A stretch of 12,304 nucleotides of DNA from Candidatus Woesearchaeota archaeon (GTDB taxonomy: Archaea; Nanobdellota; Nanobdellia; Woesearchaeales; WJKL01), in NCBI GenBank assembly GCA_019322455.1, contig JAHWIT010000056.1, forward strand, positions 1-12,304, written 5' to 3'. This document shows positions 1-6,135 of this stretch, piece by piece (the stretch's first letter is position 1; every line of letters begins with the position of its first letter). The notes under the pieces are model-generated. The model searched no databases, was not told where the DNA came from, and saw only the letters and a program-made list of their open reading frames with translations. The position numbers were made by a program, and so were the translations under genes.

Positions 1-447
1 GGAAGAACAAGAGGAACAGAAGATATTGATATATTAGTTCCAATCATGCCAAAAGAAAAATTTAAAGAATTATTTGATGATTTAATTAATAATAATTTCT
101 GGTGTTATCAAGGAGACAATTCTGATGCTATATTTAGGTATATTAAGGATTTTTCAAATATTAGATTTGCAAAAAAAGGAGAAATGTTTCCAAATATTGA
201 GTTTGTGCCTATTAATGAGAGCAGGAAAGCAAAATGGTGCGAGTTTAGCAATCCACAAAAAATGAAAATAAAAGATTTTGAATTTAAAGTTCCTCCAATT
301 GAATTTGAGATATTATATAAAGAACTTGTTTTAAAAGGAAAAAAAGATATGGAAGATGCCAGACATTTAAGAACTTTTTTTTCAAAAATATTGAAAAAAG
401 AAAACTTTATTAAGTTTAAACCTATTATAGAAAGTGAAGCTAAATGA
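1..447 (+). CDS. Nucleotidyltransferase-fold protein, 5' end outside window
   Basis: The frame is open from base 1, so the gene starts upstream and 148 residues are visible. The first visible residues read GRTRGTEDIDIL. This matches the core motif of the DNA polymerase beta-type nucleotidyltransferase fold (a Gly-rich turn followed by DxD), with D8 and D10 as metal-binding carboxylates; E67 in the strand NIEFV is a candidate third one. A C-terminal stretch KKDMEDARHL resembles the helix seen in AbiEii/MNT-like stand-alone nucleotidyltransferases. Such proteins transfer a nucleotide to a protein, RNA or small molecule, and many are toxin or antitoxin components. The ATG at 46 lies after the motif and is internal, not the start. 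The stop overlaps the next start by 4 nt (ATGA), so the two genes are translationally coupled. Fold assignment is fairly sure; substrate is unknown. Confidence 0.8.
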   Translation, partial: GRTRGTEDIDILVPIMPKEKFKELFDDLINNNFWCYQGDNSDAIFRYIKDFSNIRFAKKGEMFPNIEFVPINESRKAKWCEFSNPQKMKIKDFEFKVPPIEFEILYKELVLKGKKDMEDARHLRTFFSKILKKENFIKFKPIIESEAK

Positions 448-644
448 TACCTAAAACAGATCTAGATTATGTGAAATTGTTTGCATCTAAACTTAGAGAA
501 GATAATTCTCTATTTGAGCAACAAAAAAAGTTGATAGAAAGCCAGATGCATAGCAGTTCTGAATTATTTAGAAAAAGATTTGGAACAGGCAAAGATTTTA
601 AGAAAAATGCTAGAGAATATTTAAAGAGAATAGGTTTAATTTGA
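444..644 (+). CDS. Small protein (66 aa) coupled to the nucleotidyltransferase
   Basis: The start codon overlaps the stop of the nucleotidyltransferase gene (ATGA at 444-447), so both should be made from one mRNA. The protein is basic and mostly helical in appearance. It has a conserved-looking C-terminal half containing SSSELFRKRFGTG and ending in AREYLKRIGLI, and no Cys or membrane segment. I do not recognise the family. The pairing of a nucleotidyltransferase with a small coupled protein is typical of toxin-antitoxin and related two-gene modules, so a partner, substrate or inhibitor role is a reasonable inference, but nothing in the sequence proves it. The length and the clean overlap argue for a real gene. 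Confidence 0.7.
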   Translation: MIPKTDLDYVKLFASKLREDNSLFEQQKKLIESQMHSSSELFRKRFGTGKDFKKNAREYLKRIGLI

Positions 645-657
645 TTTCTAAGAAAGA

Positions 658-666
658 TTTATATAA
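658..666 (+). promoter_or_regulatory. Archaeal TATA box for the 69-aa gene
   Basis: TTTATATAA is centred about 29 nt before the ATG at 691. Archaeal transcription usually starts 22-27 nt after the TATA centre, so the mRNA would be leaderless or nearly so. It follows the stop of the previous gene by 13 nt, which separates this gene from the upstream pair. Confidence 0.55.
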
Positions 667-690
667 TCTAAAGTATTAATAGTATATGGG

Positions 691-900
691 ATGTTAACTA
701 GGGAGGAAATTCAGGTTTTTAAAGCTAAAAAATTAGAAAAAAAATACAAGGATATTTTTAGCTCTAAAGATATGATTGAACAAGCTAATGAGTTAGATAA
801 AAGGCTTGAGAAATTAAGATCTAATTTAGAGATTTTTGATAATGACCTTAAGATAGAAAAGAAGCATGATGACCAGATGCATATGAAGACATTTCAATAA
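691..900 (+). CDS. Small charged, probably coiled-coil protein (69 aa)
   Basis: The 69-residue product is very rich in Lys, Glu and Asp, with heptad-like spacing of Leu/Ile between residues 20 and 60 (for example ANELDKRLEKLRSNLEIF), so a helical coiled coil is likely. It has no Cys, membrane segment or signal peptide, and I do not recognise the family. There is no ribosome binding site before the ATG; a TATA box at 658-666 suggests leaderless expression. The stop lies two bases from the stop of the convergent gene on the minus strand, a spacing also seen at 7710/7713. Codon use resembles the neighbours. Being a spurious frame is possible but unlikely given the promoter and fit. Confidence 0.55.
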   Translation: MLTREEIQVFKAKKLEKKYKDIFSSKDMIEQANELDKRLEKLRSNLEIFDNDLKIEKKHDDQMHMKTFQ

Positions 901-902
901 TT

Positions 903-1403
903 CTAGAGTTTACCTAGATTCAAAAAAGCTTTGATATTATTCAGCATAAAATGAGTGTCATCTATTAACTCATCAGCAAATCTGTCTGTGTGAAATTTGT
1001 AGATTGTTCTCTCAAAAATATTTCTTAAGAAGTAAAATAACGGTTTTTGCTCCCATCTCATTTCATAATCAGTTGTTGTCCAGGCATCAAATAATATGTT
1101 AATATTTCCTTTGTTCATTATGGTTTTTACATCATCTTTAATAACCTCAACATCTGTCATATTAGTAATGTGAACTCTCATTTTAACCATAAGCAGAAAA
1201 AACTCTGTTTTTTTCTTTATTGGTCTAAGCTCCATTTTAAATTCTTTGCCAGCTGCTCTTACTAATTCTTCTCTTCTTTTTTCACCTTTGCCATAGCCTC
1301 GCTGTTTAGCTAATTCATCAATTGTTTTTAGCAGCGCCTTTAGATCAAACAATCCATCATAATTTAATTCAAGTCCATCTAAATATAATTTTTTTTCAGA
1401 CAT
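903..1403 (-). CDS. Paralogue A of a three-member family of unknown function
   Basis: The product has 166 residues and is clearly related to the proteins at 4939-5451 (B) and 5448-5993 (C). Shared marks are GLFDL near residue 15, a K-x-T-[ED]-[FY]-F stretch, a DVEV stretch near the middle, DYEMRWE about two thirds along, and a C-terminal helix ending FLNLGKL. There is no signal peptide, membrane segment or Cys pattern, so it is probably cytoplasmic with a mixed beta/alpha fold. I chose the ATG at 1403 because MSEKKL then aligns with the first residues of B (also MSEKKL); an in-frame ATG at 1412 would add three residues. Unlike B and C it stands alone, and its start lies inside an 18-bp repeat also found at the end of B. 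I do not know the function. Confidence 0.8.
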   Translation of the reverse strand: MSEKKLYLDGLELNYDGLFDLKALLKTIDELAKQRGYGKGEKRREELVRAAGKEFKMELRPIKKKTEFFLLMVKMRVHITNMTDVEVIKDDVKTIMNKGNINILFDAWTTTDYEMRWEQKPLFYFLRNIFERTIYKFHTDRFADELIDDTHFMLNNIKAFLNLGKL

Positions 1404-1415
1404 GTTTCTCATACC
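1398..1415. repeat. 18-bp direct repeat, copy 1 (start of paralogue A)
   Basis: AGACATGTTTCTCATACC is identical to 4941-4958 in the same orientation, and the match stops sharply on both sides. This copy covers the start codon region of paralogue A. The other copy covers the end of paralogue B. The two copies bracket about 3.5 kb. Confidence 0.9.
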
Positions 1416-1687
1416 ATTGCAGTTTGTACAGGTACTATGTAAGATAAAAAGAAGATATAATAAAAAATATTGTCTATATCCTCTTTTTTATAGAATATAA
1501 TTGTAGAAGTTTATAAAATTTGCTAATCTTACAAATCTTAGAGATTATAATGTATATGAAGAAAAATAGAATCAAAAATAACCGGATTCATGAAAACTTA
1601 TAAACTATCAAGCAAACATTTATAAATATAAAATCAAATATTTAAAAAGAAGGGATAAATAATTGAAAAAAACAGATAGATTCCAGA
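1413..1687. other. Gene-free 275-bp AT-rich stretch
   Basis: No convincing gene is visible on either strand; the longest frames are under 20 codons. It lies upstream of paralogue A and downstream of the lipoprotein gene. TATA-like words occur on the minus strand at about 1441-1467 (a possible promoter for paralogue A) and on the plus strand near 1510-1518, 1597-1604 and 1619-1627. The plus-strand word TGAAAACTTATAAA at 1591-1604 recurs at 12172-12185. A short non-coding RNA is possible but I see no stable fold. Confidence 0.5.
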
Positions 1688-3562
1688 TTATATTCCTCTT
1701 CCAATTAATTTAATGGTTATCCAAGGTTGACGAGGATCATTAGTAACAATTTGATAAAAGTATCCTTCATAAACTCCTTTTTTCACTTCTTTTACACTTT
1801 CTAAATCAAAAAATAATTTTACTATTGTTTTAGAATGAGGTTCTATTTCAATTTTATTACTTCTTAAATCAGAATTAGAACCAAATTTACAATAAAATGG
1901 AGTATGCGCCCATCCAAAAGACATATTTCCATTTAATTTAGTTACTAAACTGCCTGGTCTTACTGTATTTATTATTAATTTCGAATTTCCTTCATTTTTT
2001 ATAACATAATCGATTTCTTTTTTATTTCCAATAGGATTTTCTCCAAAGTCTACTACAAAACCATCTACTTTTAATTTTGGAGCATCTTCTAATCGGACTG
2101 CTCTTAACTTTAGTGTAGGATCACCGAATAAGTGCTGCACTAAACTGCTCTGTCTATTTCTATAAACTTTACCAATAGGAACTCCTAATCGTAATTGACC
2201 TATGTGTGTATAAATATCTTCATTGTATGCCACCACAGCAATAACAGAATAAGCAAATACAACTAGCGCATTTCCAGAAAATAAATAAGCACCAGCCATA
2301 TAATCTTCTACATTGAATGCTCCATTAGAACAACTTGCTAAATCATAAATCATAGAATTTGGTTTAAGGTTTTCAATATCTTCTGAATAAAGATATTCAG
2401 ATTCTCCAAACCAATCTGATCTTGGAGATCCATGAACAGCTAAAAAAGTAAGTTCATTTTGGTCTTTGAATGTATTAATCACTTTATTTTTTAATTTAGA
2501 CGAATTTTTTTCAAAAATTATCTTAGCATTACCTTTATATAACCGAGAATTATTTACCATTCTTTCAAATTGTGGATAAATACGTTCCAAAGTATAATTG
2601 GGTTCTATACTAAAATCGGCATAAATAAAATTAGCTTTATTGTCGTATTTTATTAATCCTTTTCTGTAGTTATGATTTCTATTAATATAGTTTCTAATTT
2701 GTTCAATTCCTTCCTGGTCTCCTTTTGTTGGTTTGATTCTTCCAACCCATGTTTCAGTCATTGGCCAAAGACGTATATGCGATTCAGCCATACACAACCT
2801 TTCAACTATGCCTTCTTTATAACATTTGTCAATCTTTTCATCCATATCAGTATAATAGAAATCACTTAGAATTAATTGACTAGGTTTTATAGCGCTTCTG
2901 TAAAGAACATAAGGTATATTTCCTATTAATATTGAACCTAATAGACCATTATTATAATATTTGTCAAGAATAATTTTTCTTATTTCTTCTGGATCACTCC
3001 AATCTTCAGAATAGATGTATACTTCAGTATCTAAATCATATATAATATCTTCTTTTAATCTGTTAATCTCATAATTTAATGAAGAATATGTATTCCTATC
3101 AACGAAAATCGCTACTGAACTTACAATTTTACAATAAGAATCAACAGTTGCAGGATTAATACATCTCGATTCTTTAAATGCATAAAAATTCTCACAATCT
3201 GCATCAGAACAACATTGATAATTCTCACATTTGTGATTTTCAATATATTGGCATTCCCCACAATTTAGTTTAACACATTGATGACTTTGGCAAATTTCAT
3301 CTTTATTACAATCATCATCTTTACAACATTTATAATCAATACATACATGGTTTTGAAGATATTGACATTCACTACATATAGGATCTATACATCTATGAAA
3401 TTCACAAGTTTGTTCGCCTAAACACCCTGTATCTTCACAACATGTTTGCATAGTTTCTCCTTCTTCAATAATTCCATTACCACAAACAGGTCTTCGGCAA
3501 CCAAAAATAAAAATTACCAACACTAAAAATACAATAATTAAAATATTTTTTAATTTCATCAT
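1688..3562 (-). CDS. Lipoprotein with Cys-rich region and C25 (gingipain-like) peptidase domain
   Basis: The 624-aa product starts with a lipoprotein signal: basic residues, a hydrophobic core at 7-20 and C22 in FIFGC, so it is probably anchored outside the cell. Residues 27-144 hold about 25 Cys in near-repeats (NHVCIDYKCC and NHKCENYQCC; SECQYL and GECQYI), likely a disulfide-bonded stalk or binding region. Residues 145-490 look like a clan CD, family C25 cysteine peptidase: VGRIKP near 273, the catalytic pair H377-G378 (AVHG) and C411 (DLASC), and the closing LFGDPTLKLR at 478-487 that is typical of C25 proteins. Residues 497-624 look like one beta-sandwich domain. A TATA box 25 nt upstream fits leaderless expression from the first of two adjacent ATGs. 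It is divergent from the secreted protein at 3712. Peptidase activity is inferred from motifs; substrate unknown. Confidence 0.8.
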   Translation of the reverse strand: MMKLKNILIIVFLVLVIFIFGCRRPVCGNGIIEEGETMQTCCEDTGCLGEQTCEFHRCIDPICSECQYLQNHVCIDYKCCKDDDCNKDEICQSHQCVKLNCGECQYIENHKCENYQCCSDADCENFYAFKESRCINPATVDSYCKIVSSVAIFVDRNTYSSLNYEINRLKEDIIYDLDTEVYIYSEDWSDPEEIRKIILDKYYNNGLLGSILIGNIPYVLYRSAIKPSQLILSDFYYTDMDEKIDKCYKEGIVERLCMAESHIRLWPMTETWVGRIKPTKGDQEGIEQIRNYINRNHNYRKGLIKYDNKANFIYADFSIEPNYTLERIYPQFERMVNNSRLYKGNAKIIFEKNSSKLKNKVINTFKDQNELTFLAVHGSPRSDWFGESEYLYSEDIENLKPNSMIYDLASCSNGAFNVEDYMAGAYLFSGNALVVFAYSVIAVVAYNEDIYTHIGQLRLGVPIGKVYRNRQSSLVQHLFGDPTLKLRAVRLEDAPKLKVDGFVVDFGENPIGNKKEIDYVIKNEGNSKLIINTVRPGSLVTKLNGNMSFGWAHTPFYCKFGSNSDLRSNKIEIEPHSKTIVKLFFDLESVKEVKKGVYEGYFYQIVTNDPRQPWITIKLIGRGI

Positions 3563-3581
3563 ATTTTAATTCAAATCAAAA

Positions 3582-3592
3582 CCATTTATAAA
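3582..3592 (-). promoter_or_regulatory. TATA box of the C25-like lipoprotein gene
   Basis: On the minus strand the word TTTATAAATGG is centred about 25 nt before the ATG at 3562, the spacing expected for a leaderless archaeal mRNA. No Shine-Dalgarno sequence precedes the start. Confidence 0.6.
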
Positions 3593-3677
3593 TTTATTGT
3601 CATCAACAATATCTTCATTTTTAGACATTGCCTTTTCTAATTTAAAGATTCTATATTAAAATGCAAGAAGACAAAAA

Positions 3678-3690
3678 ATATTTATATTAA
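3678..3690 (+). promoter_or_regulatory. TATA box of the secreted beta-rich protein gene
   Basis: ATATTTATATTAA, with a purine-rich stretch just before it that could serve as the TFB element, is centred about 28 nt before the ATG at 3712. The two promoters of this divergent pair share a 149-bp gap, so common control is possible. Confidence 0.6.
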
Positions 3691-3711
3691 GATATTAGAA
3701 TAGTTATTATT

Positions 3712-4722
3712 ATGCCAAAAAAGACATTTTTATTAGGAATTTTAATTTTGTTAATTCTGGGATTTTGTGTTCCAATAAGTTTTGCCGAATTCAATCCAAG
3801 AATAACCGAATTATCAATTAAATCACGTCCTTGGGAAAATACTTTTGCTCTATATGCTCAGGGATTTGGAGACCCAACAAAATACCCTACTGATCCAGAA
3901 GGAGTTAAACATCCATTTAACATAATAGTCAACGATAATGATATAAGATTAATTGCAATGGTTTCTCAAATACCTAATTATCCAAAAGATACAATTAGTT
4001 TTGATCCAAATTTAGATTCAAAACAATATGAACCTCTTTGTGACGCGATAGTTGATGGTGAAAATTATTTGATATTGTATGATTCTTTAAGAAGAGGTGT
4101 AAAAATTAAATTTAATGCTGAAAAAATATCAACAAAACCATGTAAAATAAATATTAATCAAGTAGATTATATAAATGAAATCGTCGATGTACCTCTAATT
4201 GAAATAAGAATAGGGGATTATTTAGTTTCTGGAGATTATATACCTATATATGCTGTTGGAACAAAACCTCATCAAAAATTTGGAATTTTTTTGAATGATG
4301 AAAAAATAGGAGAAAAGACTTCTGATTCTGAAGGGAATCTTTTTTCTTATGTAGAAATAAAACAAGAATACAAAATTTTTGATGGTGAACTAAACATAAT
4401 ATCGTTAATCTCTACAGATTGGAAATTAAAAAAATCTATTTATATTTATTCGAAGAAAGAGACTTATCCTTCATTAATATTTTTGAATAAGCAAGGTTTG
4501 TATGATGGTAAAATATTAATTCTAGGACAACATTACGAACCTGATAAAGAATATAAAATTAAATTTAAAAAATGGTTTTTGACTCAATCTAGGAAAGTGA
4601 AAACAGACGGACAAGGTAGATTTTATATTGAAACAACAATTCCGTGGCTGATCAACCTAATTTCGAGTAAAGATTTGTATATTGGAATTGAGAAGTCTTT
4701 CTATCAATATAGACTAAAATAA
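3712..4722 (+). CDS. Secreted beta-rich protein of unknown function (336 aa)
   Basis: Residues 1-25 form a classic Sec signal peptide: KK, a hydrophobic core, then a likely cut after A25 in SFA-EF. The rest has no further membrane segment, so the protein is exported. The mature part alternates short beta strands and turns. The segment from about residue 160 (PLIEIRIGDYLVSGDYIPIY) to the end looks like two Ig-like beta-sandwich repeats, each with a pattern of the type G-x-Y-x-P-x-x-x-Y followed by a DxEG or DGQGRF turn, as in adhesin and stalk proteins. The N-terminal 130 residues match nothing I recognise. It is divergent from the C25-like lipoprotein gene, so the two may act together at the surface, for example as protease and substrate or as parts of one surface structure; that is inference. 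Confidence 0.7.
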   Translation: MPKKTFLLGILILLILGFCVPISFAEFNPRITELSIKSRPWENTFALYAQGFGDPTKYPTDPEGVKHPFNIIVNDNDIRLIAMVSQIPNYPKDTISFDPNLDSKQYEPLCDAIVDGENYLILYDSLRRGVKIKFNAEKISTKPCKININQVDYINEIVDVPLIEIRIGDYLVSGDYIPIYAVGTKPHQKFGIFLNDEKIGEKTSDSEGNLFSYVEIKQEYKIFDGELNIISLISTDWKLKKSIYIYSKKETYPSLIFLNKQGLYDGKILILGQHYEPDKEYKIKFKKWFLTQSRKVKTDGQGRFYIETTIPWLINLISSKDLYIGIEKSFYQYRLK

Positions 4723-4765
4723 GCCAGTTTCTAAATCAACCTCAATTTTTTAGAAAATTTTAATT

Positions 4766-4906
4766 CTATCTCTCCAAACCTTCAATAACACCTTCCTGTT
4801 CCAAAACTTCAACTGCTTCATCTACTTTATCTTTATCAGCAAATTGCTTCAAGACTTTAACAATTGCTTTTCGGAATACGTTATTGCTTTGCTGTAATTT
4901 CTCCAT
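4766..4906 (-). CDS. Short coding frame after paralogue B, start probably disrupted
   Basis: A minus-strand frame is open from 4951 down to the TAG at 4768-4766 and reads like a true helical protein, with segments such as REEEVTFLKHDMEKLQQ and DKVDEAVEVLEQEGVIEGL. The only ATG in frame is at 4906, which gives 46 residues but cuts off the well-formed N-terminal stretch. The natural start would be the ATG at 4946, just inside the end of B. From there the frame is wrong by one base: deleting one A around 4940-4939 would give MSREEEVTFLKHD and then the rest in frame. So this is either a small gene starting at 4906, or a gene whose first codons suffered a one-base insertion or a sequencing error. 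No family is recognised. Confidence 0.5.
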   Translation of the reverse strand: MEKLQQSNNVFRKAIVKVLKQFADKDKVDEAVEVLEQEGVIEGLER

Positions 4907-4938
4907 ATCATGTTTTAAGAATGTGACTTCTTCTTCTC

Positions 4939-5451
4939 TTAGACATGTTTCTCATACCTATATAAATTTAAAAATCTTTGAATTCTTCCATGGATGTCAT
5001 GTACATCATTAACAACCCATTTTTCAAATTTTGAAAAATATGGCTTAAACACATACTTGTCAAATAATGTTCTTATTAAAAAGAACATTGGTTTTTCTTC
5101 CCATTTTCCTTCATAGTCACTTACTAAATAACCATCAAAGATCATCATAACTCTCCCTTGGTTAAGTCTTAGCTTTACTCCTTGTTTCTCTACTTCAACG
5201 TCTTTAACATTAGTAAATCTCATTCTAAGTCTTATTATGTTTTTGAAATAATCAGTTGTTTTTTTCCAAGGCAAAAGTTCTAATTCAATATCTTTTCCAG
5301 AAGGCAAGACTTGCTCAAAATTCTTTCTTTCCCATTTATCATAACCTTTTTCATAAAACCAGCTGTCAATTGTTCTGTATAAACCATTTAGATCAAAGAT
5401 TCCTTCAAAGGTCAATTTTAATTGATCAATAATTAGTTTTTTCTCGCTCAT
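4939..5451 (-). CDS. Paralogue B of the three-member family
   Basis: The 170-residue product opens MSEKKLIIDQLKL like paralogue A and carries the same landmarks: GIFDL near residue 17, KKTTDYF, DVEVEKQGV, SDYEGKWEEKPMFF and a C-terminal FLNLYRY. It looks cytoplasmic, beta-rich in the first two thirds and helical at the end, with many aromatic residues. Its ATG overlaps the stop of paralogue C by 4 nt (5448-5451), so B and C are coupled and probably made in equal amounts, perhaps as a complex. Its last codons (EKHV, stop) lie in the 18-bp repeat 4941-4958. A is closer to B than C is. I recognise no named domain; function unknown. Confidence 0.85.
   Translation of the reverse strand: MSEKKLIIDQLKLTFEGIFDLNGLYRTIDSWFYEKGYDKWERKNFEQVLPSGKDIELELLPWKKTTDYFKNIIRLRMRFTNVKDVEVEKQGVKLRLNQGRVMMIFDGYLVSDYEGKWEEKPMFFLIRTLFDKYVFKPYFSKFEKWVVNDVHDIHGRIQRFLNLYRYEKHV
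4941..4958. repeat. 18-bp direct repeat, copy 2 (end of paralogue B)
   Basis: This copy is identical to 1398-1415 and in the same orientation. On the minus strand it encodes the last residues of paralogue B and contains the ATG at 4946 that would start the next gene. Confidence 0.9.
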
Positions 5452-5993
5452 GCATTATCACCTAAATAACCTTCATATTCATATCCTTTTGCTTCCATAT
5501 CTAAAAATTCTTTTATAATTTTATGCAATCTGTAAGTTCTATAATATAATTCATCATAATATATTGATTCTATTTCTCTTCTCATTATGTATTTCATCCA
5601 CCAGTCCCGTACAGCCATCCAAAAAGAAGAGGTTTCCCATCTTTTTTCATAATCCAGAGAAAGTGTTCCTTGAATATCAATTTGGATTCTTGCGTTTGTC
5701 AGCATTTTTTTTATTCCTTTTTGAACAACTTCCACTTCTGTCATATCCCATAGATGAAGATCAACTGTTATAGCATGTGCATAAAAATCAGTTACTTTTT
5801 TATCTCCTTTAAAAGTAATTTCCTGCTCAGCTCCAAAAGGAGATGGAACCTTATGTTTGTATTTTGTTTCATGAAACCAATATCTTCTAACTTTAAGCCA
5901 TTGTACCATTACGTTGTACAAGCCGTCAAAATCAAATAATCCTTTATACCTAATAGTTAGTTTATTAGTAGGAATTGATGTTGGATATGCCAT
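5448..5993 (-). CDS. Paralogue C of the three-member family, first gene of the array
   Basis: The 181-residue product is the most divergent of the three but keeps the signature: GLFDFDGLY near residue 18, KKVTDFY, DMTEVEVVQKGI, SLDYEKRWE and a helical end with KEFLDM. It is unusually rich in Trp and Tyr, differs from A and B at the N-terminus (MAYPTSIPTNKL) and has an extra C-terminal tail (GYEYEGYLGDNA). No signal peptide, membrane helix or Cys is present. Its TATA box sits about 25 nt from the ATG, so it is the leaderless first gene of the C-B operon. I do not recognise a function; the strong spacing of aromatic and acidic positions shared by all three suggests a common binding fold. Confidence 0.85.
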   Translation of the reverse strand: MAYPTSIPTNKLTIRYKGLFDFDGLYNVMVQWLKVRRYWFHETKYKHKVPSPFGAEQEITFKGDKKVTDFYAHAITVDLHLWDMTEVEVVQKGIKKMLTNARIQIDIQGTLSLDYEKRWETSSFWMAVRDWWMKYIMRREIESIYYDELYYRTYRLHKIIKEFLDMEAKGYEYEGYLGDNA

Positions 5994-6013
5994 AATTTAT
6001 TATTTAGAAATAT

Positions 6014-6022
6014 AGTATATAA
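6014..6022 (-). promoter_or_regulatory. TATA box of the paralogue C-B operon
   Basis: On the minus strand the word TTATATACT lies with its centre about 25 nt before the ATG at 5993. No ribosome binding site precedes the ATG, so a leaderless mRNA is likely. Confidence 0.6.
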
Positions 6023-6082
6023 AAGTTACTATAATTTTTTGAAAAAATTTTAAATTTTTCTATTTTTATACATTAGTAACTT
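6023..6082. repeat. Inverted repeat between two divergent promoters
   Basis: AAGTTACTA at 6023-6031 and its exact complement TAGTAACTT at 6074-6082 lie 42 bp apart. The first arm abuts the TATA box of the C-B operon; the second lies some 25 bp before the TATA box of the phosphatase gene. Between them is a perfect AT palindrome, AATTTTTT-G-AAAAAATT (6033-6049). These could be operator sites, but in such AT-rich DNA chance is a real alternative for the inner palindrome. Confidence 0.4.
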
Positions 6083-6106
6083 GTTAGTGGTAATGAAACC
6101 AAAACA

Positions 6107-6118
6107 TTTTTAAATTAA
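6107..6118 (+). promoter_or_regulatory. Probable TATA box of the phosphatase-kinase operon
   Basis: TTTTTAAATTAA, preceded by the purine/C-rich GAAACCAAAAC that could bind TFB, is centred about 24 nt before the ATG at 6136. The spacing again fits a leaderless transcript. Confidence 0.5.
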
Positions 6119-6135
6119 TATCATTAATAAGTTTT

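Noticed and set aside
46..48. ATG at 46 as the start of the first gene
   Set aside because: The frame is open back to base 1 and the nucleotidyltransferase motif lies before this ATG, so the gene starts outside the window.
1550..1603. 17-codon plus-strand frame in the gene-free stretch
   Set aside because: It is too short, rich in Lys/Asn as random AT-rich DNA would give, and has no supporting context beyond a TATA-like word.
1398..4958. Classical insertion sequence between the 18-bp repeats
   Set aside because: No transposase or integrase gene and no terminal inverted repeats are visible inside the bracketed segment.
5564..5939. Plus-strand open frames opposite paralogue C
   Set aside because: They lie wholly antisense to a gene with clear paralogues, have no promoter, and give low-complexity Phe/Leu/Ser-rich products.
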